Positions 34,526 through 44,619 of a stretch of 64,000 bases of DNA are shown piece by piece; position 1 is the first letter of the stretch, and the number at the start of each line of letters is the position of its first letter. The stretch is from positions 1-64,000 of the forward strand of contig JAHEKV010000005.1 of the NCBI GenBank assembly GCA_024638165.1. The letters are read 5' to 3'. This DNA comes from Flavobacteriaceae bacterium. GTDB lineage: Bacteria; Bacteroidota; Bacteroidia; Flavobacteriales; Flavobacteriaceae. The notes below the pieces were generated by a model. It ran no database searches, was not told the origin of the DNA, and saw only the letters and a program-made list of their open reading frames with translations. The position numbers and the translations under genes were made by a program.

Positions 34526-36025
34526 ATGCAGACTTCAGAGCCAACACTTTTAGGACATCCTAAAGGATTATTTTACCTCTTTTTCGCAGAGTTATGGGAG
34601 CGCTTCAGCTTCTATGGTATGCGCGCGCTTCTCACCCTTTATATGGTGAATGTAATCTTTGAAGCCCTAGCCAATCGTGACTTTGCAACAGCAGCGGTAT
34701 ATTCTTCTTATGGCTCTTTAGTATACGCCGGTACGGTTATCGGAGGGCGTATTTCAGATAACCTTTTAGGTTTACGCAAATCCATCTTTTTAGGAGGTAT
34801 TTTAATGGCCTTAGGACATTTTGTACTAGCCATTGAAAGTAATATTGCCTTCTTTTTGGCTCTTTCGTTAATCATCGTTGGTAACGCTTACTTTAAGCCC
34901 AATATTTCGACTTTTGTCGGAGCACTTTATTCAGATAAGGACCCCCGCAAGGATTCTGGATTTACCATATTCTATATGGGTATTAACATCGGCGGTTGGG
35001 TGGCTCCTCTTTTATGCGGATGGCTTGCCGCCACTTACGGATGGCACTATGGTTTCGGTCTTGCTGGAATAGGTATGTTAACCGGCCTCATCGTTTTCTA
35101 TCGTGGAATTAAGTCTGGTGTTTTTGGTGACCAAGGAATGGCGCCAGATGATCAGGCGCTTACCCAGAAAAAAATGGGGGTTAGCCGAGAAAATTGGGTA
35201 ACGATTTTAAGTGTGTTATTGGTTCCGGTAATGGCTTTATTACTGGCTTCTTATAGCCCTGTATTGGGAGAGGATAATATTGTTAATCTCATTTTCAAAG
35301 GAGTAGGAGTACTGATATTAGCGTATCTAGGATACATACTCTATCAGGCCTCAGCAGATGAGCGTAAGAAGCTATTTGTGGCCATCTTGATCACTCTTTT
35401 TATGACCATATTCTGGGGTTTTCATGAACTTTCAGGAAGTGTGATTACATTGTTCTCTGCCAGAAATGTTGAGTTAACCTTAATGTCAGCCGCTCAGACG
35501 AATTCTTTAAACTCGATGTTTATCATCTTATTTGCGATTCCCATCTCGATGCTTTGGACCTGGTTGTCTCGCAGAAATCTAAATCCTAGAACTCCGTACA
35601 AGTTCGGAATGGGATTACTTTTTGCCGGTTCTAGTTTTTATGTACTAGCGATTTCTGGCCTAAGTGCTAATGAACAAGGATTAGTTCCTTTTAGCTACCT
35701 ACTTCTCATGTACTTCTTGCTCTCTATCGGAGAGTTATTCATGTCACCCGTTGGCCTTTCGAAAATCACCTCTTTGTCTCCTAAGCGCATCGTAGCTTTT
35801 ATGATGGGCGTATGGTTTTTATCCTCAGCATTCGCTTTTCAGGTGGTAGGTTTTATTGGTAAAAAACTATCGGTTGAGGGTGATTCTGCGGCTGCAGGTG
35901 GATTACAAACCCTTGAGTTATATACGGATGGCTTTATGCTAATCGCACAGTACTCTCTAGGGGCAGGTGTTTTAGTACTCCTTTTTTCGCCGCTTATGAA
36001 GCGCCTGATGGGCGACGTACACTAA
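34526..36025 (+). CDS. POT/PTR-family proton-coupled peptide transporter
   Basis: A 499-residue MFS protein with about fourteen helices. The POT signature ELWERFSFYGMRALLTLYM contains the ExxERFxYYG motif (as EL-W-ERFSFYG). A second PTR2 region is GNAYFKPNISTFVGALY. It imports di- and tripeptides with protons. It starts 2 nt after the DPP IV gene. Its last 54 nt overlap the convergent comEC-like gene, an unusually long antisense overlap for this window. Confidence 0.94.
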   Translation: MQTSEPTLLGHPKGLFYLFFAELWERFSFYGMRALLTLYMVNVIFEALANRDFATAAVYSSYGSLVYAGTVIGGRISDNLLGLRKSIFLGGILMALGHFVLAIESNIAFFLALSLIIVGNAYFKPNISTFVGALYSDKDPRKDSGFTIFYMGINIGGWVAPLLCGWLAATYGWHYGFGLAGIGMLTGLIVFYRGIKSGVFGDQGMAPDDQALTQKKMGVSRENWVTILSVLLVPVMALLLASYSPVLGEDNIVNLIFKGVGVLILAYLGYILYQASADERKKLFVAILITLFMTIFWGFHELSGSVITLFSARNVELTLMSAAQTNSLNSMFIILFAIPISMLWTWLSRRNLNPRTPYKFGMGLLFAGSSFYVLAISGLSANEQGLVPFSYLLLMYFLLSIGELFMSPVGLSKITSLSPKRIVAFMMGVWFLSSAFAFQVVGFIGKKLSVEGDSAAAGGLQTLELYTDGFMLIAQYSLGAGVLVLLFSPLMKRLMGDVH

Positions 36026-37321
36026 TAGCCCTAGCATTGAATAAAGACTGATCACCTCGGGTAGGTCAATACAAATTTGGACTTTTCTGGGTGTTACATG
36101 AGTCAGATGCTCTAATAAGACCGTAAGTAGCGGGCTGGTTATACTCCCTATGGGTAAGAATAATCCAACCCCGCCGATGAACATTACAATGGGTACTATG
36201 GGACTCGCAATAATCGAAAGCGGTAGTGCAACTAGGGATAACTCTTCAAAGTAAAAGGCTAATATCGGGCTAACCGCTAGTTGCGCCGAGAATGAAATCG
36301 TTACTAATTGTATGGGCTTTTTAAGCAGTTGAGGTAATTCGAATAGATCTAAAAAATAGATACCAACGAAGATGCCTAAAACCGCTGTAAAACTCAGTTG
36401 AAATCCCACATCGTAGATCCAATAGGGCTGTATCATAACACAAATAAGTGCCGTAGTAATTAATAGCTGCCATCGATCTATAGGTCGCCTAAGCGCTATT
36501 CCTAATTCGTAGAGTAGGATAAAAATGAGCGCTCTAATGACAGATACCCCAAGACCTGTAATTACCGCATAACTGATACTTAGTATCACACGAAACCCTC
36601 TTCTCAATTTAAATGGAAGAAGTAGACTGATGCCATTAAAAAGCAAATAACACAGCCCGAAGTGCATGCCAGAAATAGCCAATATATGAGCAAGGCCAAG
36701 CTGCCGAAATGCGGTTTTTATTTCTGGGGCTAGCCTAGATCGGTCTCCTAAGATCAATGCCCTATAAAATCCGACGAGAACGGGTGAAAATTTCATCTTT
36801 TCCCATTGTTTCGAGGCGCTATTTCTAAGCGAGGCGACCGATCGAATAGGGAAATGAAATAGGATCTCGGTTAGTTTTTGCCATTTAGCTAGCTTATTGC
36901 CGTCGACAAAGAGTACAAGCTGTTCATTAAATCCCTTCATAGGAAGTTCATTGATAAGGTAGTATGCGTTCTCGATGGGCGCTTTACTATAAACCTTAAA
37001 GCTACCTTCTCTCCATTGGGCGTTATAACGCAAGTATTTTGAAGTGTTCCCCTCAAAGGATTCGATTAAGATAATGAGTGGCTCCCCCGCTGGTATTTCT
37101 TCTTTTGAATGAAAGGTCAGGGTAAGGTGTGCAGATAGGATTACAATAGATGAGCCCAGAAGAAACTCTTCAAGATAGACTGAATTATAATGAGTACTTA
37201 GAATCCAACTGCAGAAGGCAATCAGTAAAAGAGAAATAGATGGTTGGTAATAGTTGCTGAGTAAAATCCCGCTAATCCAATAGATCAGAAGCCTGACCGA
37301 GAAGTGTGCGGGTGTTTGCAT
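35972..37321 (-). CDS. comEC: Short ComEC/Rec2-family membrane protein
   Basis: The product is about 449 residues from the ATG at 37321; an upstream start at 37363 would extend the overlap with lpxB to 92 nt. A DUF4131-like N-terminal region with helices is about 10-160. The Competence domain follows (about 180-420): YRALILGDRSRLAPEIKTAF, GLAHILAISGMHFGL and the helices after it. The metallo-beta-lactamase domain of full-length ComEC (700-800 residues) is absent. ComEC forms the inner-membrane channel for DNA uptake; this short form may have kept only that role. Overlaps lpxB upstream and the POT gene downstream. Confidence 0.85.
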   Translation of the reverse strand: MQTPAHFSVRLLIYWISGILLSNYYQPSISLLLIAFCSWILSTHYNSVYLEEFLLGSSIVILSAHLTLTFHSKEEIPAGEPLIILIESFEGNTSKYLRYNAQWREGSFKVYSKAPIENAYYLINELPMKGFNEQLVLFVDGNKLAKWQKLTEILFHFPIRSVASLRNSASKQWEKMKFSPVLVGFYRALILGDRSRLAPEIKTAFRQLGLAHILAISGMHFGLCYLLFNGISLLLPFKLRRGFRVILSISYAVITGLGVSVIRALIFILLYELGIALRRPIDRWQLLITTALICVMIQPYWIYDVGFQLSFTAVLGIFVGIYFLDLFELPQLLKKPIQLVTISFSAQLAVSPILAFYFEELSLVALPLSIIASPIVPIVMFIGGVGLFLPIGSITSPLLTVLLEHLTHVTPRKVQICIDLPEVISLYSMLGLLVYVAHQALHKRRKKEY

Positions 37322-38408
37322 AAATCGCTTTTGCAGTTCTTTCACTAGCTCCTGAATCTCCAAGAGCTTTTACTAGTTCTTGGTAATCTTGGACTATACG
37401 TTCCCGAACGCCGCTATCGAGGAGTTCATTGATGGCAGCCTTTATTTTCTTTGGGCTACAATTCTTTTGTATGAGCTCCTTAACGGCTATTCGGTCAAGA
37501 ATGAGATTCACTAAAGAGATGTATTTCAAGGTCACGATGCGCTTCCCAATAGCGTATGAGATAGGACTAGTTTTATAAACTACCACTTGTGGGGTACCTA
37601 TTAGCGCAGTTTCTAAAGTTGCAGTACCGCTGGTCACAACGGCTAAATGGGCTACTTGAAGAAGTTGTTGGGTCTTGCCGAAGATAATTTTTGCCCCTTG
37701 TGAATAGGGTTTGTAAAAAGATGGAGTTTGAGAGGGTGCGCCGGCAACGACAATATCAAAGGCCGTAAAATCTTTAGTTGCTTTGATAAGCGCTGGTAAG
37801 ATTCTACTGATTTCTTGCTTTCGACTACCGGGGAGTAATGCGATAATCGGTCGTTCACCGAGCCCTTGATCCTTTAGAAATTGCTTAGTATGGGCTTCAT
37901 TGCTATGAGCCATTGCATCTATGAGCGGATGACCTACGAAAGTAGCCTCGTGATTGTGTTTATGATAGAAATCGGGTTCAAAGGGCAGGGTTACATACAG
38001 GTGATCAACGTAGGCTTTTATCTTTTCTACTCTACTCGATCTTGATGCCCATACCTGTGGTGCAATGTAGTAATGAACCAGGATGCCGTGCTCATGCGCC
38101 CATTTTGCAATTCTCAGGTTAAATCCTGAAAAGTCGATAAGAATGAGTGCGGTAGGGTTAAAGTGTTGAATGTCTTCTTTGATGAAGTCAAAGGTTTTAC
38201 GAATGGTACTCAAATTCTGAAGTACCTCGATAAATCCCATAAAGCTCATCTCTGAATAGTGTTTTGAAAGTTTGGCGCCAGCCTCTTTCATAGCGTCACC
38301 CCCCATTGCCCTGAAGTCGGCATCAGCATCGATATGCTTTAACGCCTTAATTAAGTTAGATGCGTGTAAGTCTCCGGAGGCTTCTCCTGCGATGAGGTAG
38401 TACTTCAT
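37272..38408 (-). CDS. lpxB: Lipid-A-disaccharide synthase
   Basis: A 378-residue GT19 enzyme. It opens with YYLIAGEASGDLHASNLIKAL, has FMGFIEVL, IDFSGFNLRIAKWAHEHGI, PQVWASR, FVGHPLIDA and LLPGSRKQEI. It joins UDP-2,3-diacylglucosamine and lipid X into the lipid A disaccharide at the inner membrane. Located 50 nt after surE in the same direction, then overlapped by comEC. Together with lptC and lptE in this window it shows the organism makes LPS. Confidence 0.96.
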   Translation of the reverse strand: MKYYLIAGEASGDLHASNLIKALKHIDADADFRAMGGDAMKEAGAKLSKHYSEMSFMGFIEVLQNLSTIRKTFDFIKEDIQHFNPTALILIDFSGFNLRIAKWAHEHGILVHYYIAPQVWASRSSRVEKIKAYVDHLYVTLPFEPDFYHKHNHEATFVGHPLIDAMAHSNEAHTKQFLKDQGLGERPIIALLPGSRKQEISRILPALIKATKDFTAFDIVVAGAPSQTPSFYKPYSQGAKIIFGKTQQLLQVAHLAVVTSGTATLETALIGTPQVVVYKTSPISYAIGKRIVTLKYISLVNLILDRIAVKELIQKNCSPKKIKAAINELLDSGVRERIVQDYQELVKALGDSGASERTAKAIYANTRTLLGQASDLLD

Positions 38409-38458
38409 TGAGCGGTTTGATTACAAGATACGATAAGCTTCTGCAATCTAATTTCAGT

Positions 38459-39235
38459 CTAATAGATTTTCCAAGAATTGATGTGGGCCATGCTGTGATG
38501 TGCCGTAAGATCGAATTGGGTAGGTACAATAGAAACATAGCCCGCTTCAAGCGCTGCGATGTCGGTATCCTCTCCTTCATCTAAAAGGATGAAATCTCCA
38601 GTTAGCCAATAGTATTCTTTTCCTGTAGGGCTCACTCTTTTATCAAATCGCTCTTTCCAATTGGCTTTGGCTTGTCGACAGACTCTCATTCCTTTCACAG
38701 CTGCGCCGTCTGTCTTAGGGATGTTCACATTGAGAACGGTTCCGCTAGGAATTCCTTTGTCTAGAGCCTCTTTCACAAGGGTTTGAATTACGCTTTTGCA
38801 AGCATCGAAATTGGCGCCCCAAGAGTAGTCTAAAAGTGAAAATCCTATGGCAGGTATCCCTTCTACACCCGCTTCAATCGCTGCGCTCATCGTTCCAGAG
38901 TAGATCACATTGATAGAAGAATTTGCTCCGTGATTGATTCCAGAAACTACTAGGTCAGGTTTACGGTCGAGAATTTCATGTAACGCAAGTTTAACGCAGT
39001 CAGCAGGAGTGCCACTGGTAGAGTAAGCCTGCAATCCCTTGTATGCACCGTCTAAATCAAGTCGGTGTACCTCTAATGTACTATCTATAGTTATGGCATG
39101 TCCCATGCCTGATTGTGGACTGTCAGGGGCAACGACTACCACTTCTGCAATCTCTTTTACAAATTCGATGAGATGATTGATGCCGGGTGCGTTATATCCA
39201 TCATCATTAGTAACTAAAATGAGTGGTCGCTTCAC
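38459..39235 (-). CDS. surE: 5'/3'-nucleotidase SurE
   Basis: A 258-residue survival-protein phosphatase. Metal and active-site motifs are VTNDDGYNAPGI with Asp11-Asp12, SPQSGMGHA and SGINHGANS. It dephosphorylates nucleoside monophosphates. The start is GTG at 39235, before KRPLILVTNDDG. A perfect -7 box (39254-39261) lies 18 nt upstream. First gene of surE-lpxB-comEC. Confidence 0.95.
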   Translation of the reverse strand: MKRPLILVTNDDGYNAPGINHLIEFVKEIAEVVVVAPDSPQSGMGHAITIDSTLEVHRLDLDGAYKGLQAYSTSGTPADCVKLALHEILDRKPDLVVSGINHGANSSINVIYSGTMSAAIEAGVEGIPAIGFSLLDYSWGANFDACKSVIQTLVKEALDKGIPSGTVLNVNIPKTDGAAVKGMRVCRQAKANWKERFDKRVSPTGKEYYWLTGDFILLDEGEDTDIAALEAGYVSIVPTQFDLTAHHSMAHINSWKIY

Positions 39236-39253
39236 AATGCGTTAATTTTTAGC

Positions 39254-39261
39254 CAAATGTA
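39254..39261 (-). promoter_or_regulatory. -7 box of the surE-lpxB-comEC operon
   Basis: TACATTTG on the minus strand is a perfect TAnnTTTG match, 18 nt before the GTG start of surE. Confidence 0.5.
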
Positions 39262-39331
39262 ACAAGAATCGTAAGGCCGAACAGGGCCATTTTGCGTAAA
39301 TTAGGGATGAATTACGACCAAAATAGCGACA

Positions 39332-41461
39332 ATGAAGAAGAAATTTGGTTTGGGCTTACTCGTCCTACTCCTTGGTTTTGCCTCTTGCAGTTTTACTGAA
39401 AATCACAGTTTTGAAACAGATAATAAGGATAAGCTCCTTATTGATTTAATCACTTATGTGCTAGAGAAAGGACATTATAGTCCTAAAGATTTAGATGATC
39501 AATTTTCGGCAGAGGCCTTTGATCGGTTCATTGAGGGAATGGATCCGCTCAAGCGCTATTTTTTAGCATCCGACATTGAGTCGTTTGAAAAGTACCGTCT
39601 GAGTATCGATGATCAGTTGATTAATAAGGAATTGGTCTTTTTTGACGAAGCCTATACCTTATTGGTTAAGCGCATTGAAGAAGCTGAGGCCAGATACGAG
39701 CGATTGCTTTCTGACACTTTTGATCTTTCTTCTCCTTCGGTAGTTGAAATCGACTATGATGAAATGCCTTTTTTGACTACGAAGGCTGAGCTTGAAGATC
39801 GTTGGGTACAGCAACTCACTATTAGCCTTTTGCCCGTGATGGATGCTCAATTAGAAAAGTATGCTCGTGAAAATGAAACAGAGGTTGATGCCATTGACGA
39901 ATCAGTGCTTAATGAGCTACAAGAAAAGGCTAGAGAAGAACTGAAGCGAACTTTCTATGAGTACTTTCATTTTGTCGGGGAGTTAGATCGTGAAGATTAC
40001 TTTTCAACCTACATCAATGCGGTGGTTGAGACGTTCGATCCGCACACCTACTATTTTGCACCTACCGATAAGGATCGATTTGACATTGCCATGTCAGGTA
40101 AGTTCGAAGGTATCGGAGCGCGTTTGCAGAAAAAGCCTGAAGGTACTACAGTAGTAGAGATTATCTCGGGAGGACCTGTTTGGAGAGCTAAGGCTCTTGA
40201 AGTAGGTGATGAATTGCTTAAAGTTCGACAAGAAGAAGGCGAAGCAGTTGATATTTCAGGGATGCGCCTCGATGACGCTATTGAACTGATTAAAGGGCCG
40301 AAAGGAACGACGGTATATTTGACCGTGAAACATACTACCGGGGTTATTGAAGAAATCTCGGTGATTCGCGATGTGGTAGAACTTGAAGAGAGCTATGCTA
40401 AATCGGTGAAAATTTCGGATGAGGAATCTGAATTCGGACTCATTCACCTCCCCAAATTCTATGTGGATTTTGATGATTACAACGAGCGTAATGCAGCTAT
40501 TGATGTCAAAGCTGAGCTTGAGCGACTCCAAGAAGAGGGCGTTGAAGGTGTTGTTTTAGATTTAAGAAATAATGGAGGAGGGTCTTTGCAAACGGTCGTT
40601 GACATGGCAGGTTATTTTATTGACCAGGGACCTGTGGTTCAGGTTCGAACGGCGGGAGATCGCAGAGAGGTTCAAGAAGACCCTGAAAAGGGAATTTTAT
40701 ATGACGGACCACTGGTGGTTTTAGTCAACGAGCTTTCGGCTTCTGCCTCAGAGATTTTGGCTGCCGCTTTACAAGATTATGGTCGAGCGGTGATCATTGG
40801 TAGCGAAAGAACTTATGGTAAAGGAACCGTACAGAACGTGATTCCTCTTTCAAATATTATCCGTTCAAACGAATTGGGGGATTTAGGTGCATTAAAAATC
40901 ACTACTCAAAAGTTTTATCGAGTGAGCGGGGGCTCAACCCAATTAGATGGGGTAGCTTCAGACATCGTGATACCTGATCGCTATAGTTACATTGATGTGG
41001 GTGAGCGCGATCAAGACAACCCACTTTCTTGGGATCGAATAGCGTCGGCTAACTATACTCCTTGGCATAAACAAATCGATTTCGAGCGAGTTTTGAAAAG
41101 TAGTCAAGAGCGACTAGAAGCGAATGAATATGTCAAACTGCTTGATGAAGAAGCGCGCTGGATTAGCGAACAAAGAGCAGATGATACGGCTTATTTGGAT
41201 CTTAAATCGTATCGCAAGAACAAGGAAGATTTGAAAAAGAAATCTAAAGAATTTGAAGCGCTTGACAAATACGACACAAGACTGAAATTTAGTTCATTGC
41301 CTTATGAGCAAAGTCTTTTTACAAAAGATTCTATACTTCGGGAGAAACGCGATCGATGGCATAAAGAACTCGCTAGGGATGTTTACCTAGAAGAAGCTAT
41401 AGCGGTGCTTAAAGATTTAAAGCGTTATACGTATAATCGTCCGAATCCAATAAAGGGATAG
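39332..41461 (+). CDS. prc: Carboxy-terminal (tail-specific) processing protease, S41A
   Basis: A 709-residue protein with a lipobox (FASC, Cys19), so it is a periplasm-facing lipoprotein. Order: an N-terminal helical domain (about 25-235), PDZ (about 240-330, with SGKFEGIGARL), the S41 protease core (about 345-520) and a C-terminal DUF3340-like domain. The Ser/Lys dyad is in SASASEI (Ser471-Ser473) and TYGKGTVQ (Lys497). Prc trims C-termini of periplasmic proteins and affects murein hydrolases. Convergent with rodA; only 4 nt separate the stops. Confidence 0.94.
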   Translation: MKKKFGLGLLVLLLGFASCSFTENHSFETDNKDKLLIDLITYVLEKGHYSPKDLDDQFSAEAFDRFIEGMDPLKRYFLASDIESFEKYRLSIDDQLINKELVFFDEAYTLLVKRIEEAEARYERLLSDTFDLSSPSVVEIDYDEMPFLTTKAELEDRWVQQLTISLLPVMDAQLEKYARENETEVDAIDESVLNELQEKAREELKRTFYEYFHFVGELDREDYFSTYINAVVETFDPHTYYFAPTDKDRFDIAMSGKFEGIGARLQKKPEGTTVVEIISGGPVWRAKALEVGDELLKVRQEEGEAVDISGMRLDDAIELIKGPKGTTVYLTVKHTTGVIEEISVIRDVVELEESYAKSVKISDEESEFGLIHLPKFYVDFDDYNERNAAIDVKAELERLQEEGVEGVVLDLRNNGGGSLQTVVDMAGYFIDQGPVVQVRTAGDRREVQEDPEKGILYDGPLVVLVNELSASASEILAAALQDYGRAVIIGSERTYGKGTVQNVIPLSNIIRSNELGDLGALKITTQKFYRVSGGSTQLDGVASDIVIPDRYSYIDVGERDQDNPLSWDRIASANYTPWHKQIDFERVLKSSQERLEANEYVKLLDEEARWISEQRADDTAYLDLKSYRKNKEDLKKKSKEFEALDKYDTRLKFSSLPYEQSLFTKDSILREKRDRWHKELARDVYLEEAIAVLKDLKRYTYNRPNPIKG

Positions 41462-41465
41462 AGAG

Positions 41466-42770
41466 TTAGTCAAAATGCGTTTTCAGTCGATTTGCATCCA
41501 TCTTTAGGAAGATATAACACATCAAGCAGAAAAATAATAGGCTTGACCCTCCATAACTAAAAAAGGGAAGGGGTATACCGATAGTAGGTAACATGCCTAA
41601 AACCATTCCTATGTTTATCCCGAAATGGATGAAGAGAATAGACGTGATTCCGTAACCGTATATTCTGTGAAAGGCTTTTTTCTGGCGATCAGCCAAATAA
41701 ATAAACCGAAGTAAAAGAGCTACAAAGGCGAGGATAACGATTGCGCTACTAATGAATCCCCACTCTTCCCCCACCGAGCTAAAGATGTAATCAGAGTGCT
41801 GTGCAGGCACAAAATCTCCTTTAGTTCTTGTTCCTTCGAGAAACCCTTTGCCTGACCATCTACCTGATGCGATGGCTTGCTTGGCTTGGTAGGTGTTGTA
41901 TCCGATACTTTGTTTGATATCTAATAACCGGTCTTGGTTGGTTTCAAGGTTTAACCAAAGAGAGAATCGATCTCTATGGTGCTGTTTGAATACGGAGTTA
42001 TATACCCAGGTAGTTGAAGCTATGACGGCAAACAAGATGACGGGATAAGAAATATTAAACCATGTCGGTGTTTTTAATTGCTTAGGTTTTACCCATAGAT
42101 AGCTTAAATAAAGAGCGATTGTTCCAATGAAAGTATAAGTCAATCCAAACTTTAAGGTTGCCGCAAAAGCAAGGATAAATGAAAGTACGAAGGTTAAATA
42201 ATAAAGGGGTAGGCCCTCTCTGAATAAGACAAGAAATAGAGAGAAGAAAACGAGCGCACTCCCGGGATCAGGTTGAGCGATGACTAGTATTGAGGGTAAA
42301 ACAAGAAGTAATACTGCATAGCCTTGGTGCGCACTATACCTTAGATTTACTTGAGTATCGCTTAGATATTTGGCGAGTGCTAAGGCGACGATCATTTTCA
42401 TTAATTCTGAAGGCTGAAAGTTGAAAGGCCCTAAGTCGTACCAAGAGGTCGCTCCAGCGATAGTTTTTCCAAATACAAAAAGACCCAATAATAGGGCAAT
42501 TCCGATCAAATAAAATACGCTCGAGAATCGCTCGATGAATTGGTCGGGAATAAAGCTGTAGAGAATGACTATGATTAAACTGAGGATAGCAAAGAATAAT
42601 TGCTTGCCATAAAAGGTGCCTAAGTCGAGTAGTGGGCCAGATAAATCATTGCCAACAGTAGTGCTATAGATGTTTACCCAGCCGAAACTGATTAAAAAAA
42701 GCAATAGAAATATGCTGATCCAGTCAAGTCTAAAAATGAGTAGATTACCACGCATATTCGTTGATTTCAA
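41466..42770 (-). CDS. rodA: SEDS peptidoglycan polymerase RodA
   Basis: A 434-residue protein with about ten transmembrane segments. SEDS hallmarks: FGKTIAGATSWYDLGPFNFQPSE (signature start), QPDPGSAL, SSVGEEWGF with its conserved Glu, and the closing GIPLPFFSYGGSSLL. It polymerises lipid II during cell elongation together with the class B PBP encoded just upstream (26-nt overlap). Last gene of the msr-purH-mre operon. Confidence 0.96.
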   Translation of the reverse strand: MKSTNMRGNLLIFRLDWISIFLLLFLISFGWVNIYSTTVGNDLSGPLLDLGTFYGKQLFFAILSLIIVILYSFIPDQFIERFSSVFYLIGIALLLGLFVFGKTIAGATSWYDLGPFNFQPSELMKMIVALALAKYLSDTQVNLRYSAHQGYAVLLLVLPSILVIAQPDPGSALVFFSLFLVLFREGLPLYYLTFVLSFILAFAATLKFGLTYTFIGTIALYLSYLWVKPKQLKTPTWFNISYPVILFAVIASTTWVYNSVFKQHHRDRFSLWLNLETNQDRLLDIKQSIGYNTYQAKQAIASGRWSGKGFLEGTRTKGDFVPAQHSDYIFSSVGEEWGFISSAIVILAFVALLLRFIYLADRQKKAFHRIYGYGITSILFIHFGINIGMVLGMLPTIGIPLPFFSYGGSSLLFFCLMCYIFLKMDANRLKTHFD

Positions 42771-44613
42771 AGGGTTTTTTGCTCGTTGGCTTGGCGTATT
42801 CCTTGGCTAAGGTTTTTTCGAGCATTCGCTTTTCTAAATCCACTCGAGTGATCTCGCCTTTTAGATATTTTTCGATCATGAGTGAGGCAATATGCCCGGC
42901 ATATCTATTCCCGTAATAGCCGTGTTCAATATACACTGCAATGGCGATTTTAGGGTCTTCAACCGGAGCGAAAGCGACAAAAACGGAGTGGTCAGTGAGC
43001 TGAACTTTTTCTCCATCGATTCGAGTATAGTTTTCTACGGTACCCGTTTTACCAGCTAGGCGTATTCCAGGTACTTGTAAGAACCGGGCCGTCCCAGAGG
43101 TATATACCGCCTCCATACCCTTAATTACCGGGTCGAAATGCTTTTCGTCAATCGTGGTATACCGCTTCTCTCTGAATTTGTAATCGATACTGTTTTCTCC
43201 TTCTACCTCTTTTATAAGATGTGGGGTGATAAAGTGTCCTCGGTTTGCAATAGCCGCGGTCATATTGGCTAGCTGAAGGGGAGTTGCGGCAACTTCTCCC
43301 TGTCCAATTGCATTTGAAATTACAAAAGTTGAAACCCATCGATTTCGTCCATAGGCGCGATCATAAAATTCAGTGGATGGAATTCTTCCTGGGGCCCCAG
43401 TGGGCAGGTCTGTACCTAAAAAGTTACCTAACCCGAAACTTTTCATGTGTGCTTCCCAGGTATCATGGGCTTCAGTAGTGGTTTCAAACTTTCGGTAAAA
43501 TGACCTGAAGCTCTCAGCAAAATAAGCATTGCAGGAGTGAAGTAATCCTGAATTTAAATCTCTTACTCCACCACCGCAGTGGCATCCTCTCTTTACACCA
43601 GCTACGTAAAAGCCTTCATCGCAGGTATAGATGGTTCTGGGGTTTATCGCACCTTCTTGCAATGCCACAAGTGCATTCAGTGCCTTAAAGGGGGATCCAG
43701 GAGAGGGTTGAGCTAGGATTGACCGATCCCAAGTAGGTCTTGAGAGACTGTCATAATACATTGCGGTGTAGTTCGCTGATCGTTCCCTTCCCACAAGCAG
43801 AGAAGGATCATAGGTGGGGCCACTGATCATACTTAGGATCTCACCTGTCTTGGGTTCGATGGCAACGATACCTCCTCGTTTGCCGTTCATGAGACGCTCT
43901 CCATATTCTTGAAGTGTCTTGTCGATCGTAATATGGATATTCTTACCCATTTCTGGAAGACTATCTAGGCTTCCCTCTTTGTAGGGCCCGATAACTCGAT
44001 TAAATCGATCTTTTTGTACATAACTGACCCCTTTTTTTCCGCGTAAAACTTGTTCGTATTGTCGTTCTAATCCTGTTCTTCCGATGTTTTCTCCGGGAAT
44101 GTAGTAGTCGTTTCTGCGTACATCGTCGGCATTTACTTCACTGATATAACCGAGTACGTGCGCTGCGCTAGTGGTGTAATAATCTCGGAGTGATTTCTTG
44201 CGGATGAAGAATCCCTGAAAGCGACGAAGTTTTTCTTGAAGCGCGGCATAACTTTCTTTGGAGAGGTTGGCTACAAGCACAGAGGGTAGTCTTGTGGAAT
44301 ACCTGCGGGCTCTTGCCATTTTATCGATGAATTCTTCCTTCTCTAAATCGAGGAGTTTTAAGAATTCTAAGGTGTCTAATGATGCCACTTCTCGGGGTGT
44401 TACCATAACATCATAGGCGGGCTGATTACCAACGAGTAAATTTCCGTTTCTGTCGTAAATAAAACCTCGTTCGGGGTAGAGGTAGTTCTTGGTTATGGCT
44501 GGATCTGACTCCACAATGTTAGATTCCTCATAAAATAGCTGCAAACTGACGAGCTTGCCAATGAAGAGTAAGCCGACAATGATGATAACTAGCGAATAAA
44601 AAAATCGCGACAT
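42745..44613 (-). CDS. mrdA: Penicillin-binding protein 2 (elongation transpeptidase)
   Basis: A 622-residue class B PBP. One N-terminal membrane helix, the PBP dimerisation region (ERGFIYDRNGNLL), and the transpeptidase domain. Active-site motifs are Ser307-x-x-Lys310 in PGSPFK, SCN at 360-362 and KTG in LAGKTGTVEN. A Cys/His-rich segment (about 331-346, GCHCGGG) follows the SxxK motif, similar in place to the zinc site reported for E. coli PBP2. Cross-links peptidoglycan in the elongasome. Confidence 0.96.
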   Translation of the reverse strand: MSRFFYSLVIIIVGLLFIGKLVSLQLFYEESNIVESDPAITKNYLYPERGFIYDRNGNLLVGNQPAYDVMVTPREVASLDTLEFLKLLDLEKEEFIDKMARARRYSTRLPSVLVANLSKESYAALQEKLRRFQGFFIRKKSLRDYYTTSAAHVLGYISEVNADDVRRNDYYIPGENIGRTGLERQYEQVLRGKKGVSYVQKDRFNRVIGPYKEGSLDSLPEMGKNIHITIDKTLQEYGERLMNGKRGGIVAIEPKTGEILSMISGPTYDPSLLVGRERSANYTAMYYDSLSRPTWDRSILAQPSPGSPFKALNALVALQEGAINPRTIYTCDEGFYVAGVKRGCHCGGGVRDLNSGLLHSCNAYFAESFRSFYRKFETTTEAHDTWEAHMKSFGLGNFLGTDLPTGAPGRIPSTEFYDRAYGRNRWVSTFVISNAIGQGEVAATPLQLANMTAAIANRGHFITPHLIKEVEGENSIDYKFREKRYTTIDEKHFDPVIKGMEAVYTSGTARFLQVPGIRLAGKTGTVENYTRIDGEKVQLTDHSVFVAFAPVEDPKIAIAVYIEHGYYGNRYAGHIASLMIEKYLKGEITRVDLEKRMLEKTLAKEYAKPTSKKPFEINEYAW

Positions 44614-44619
44614 AGAGGA

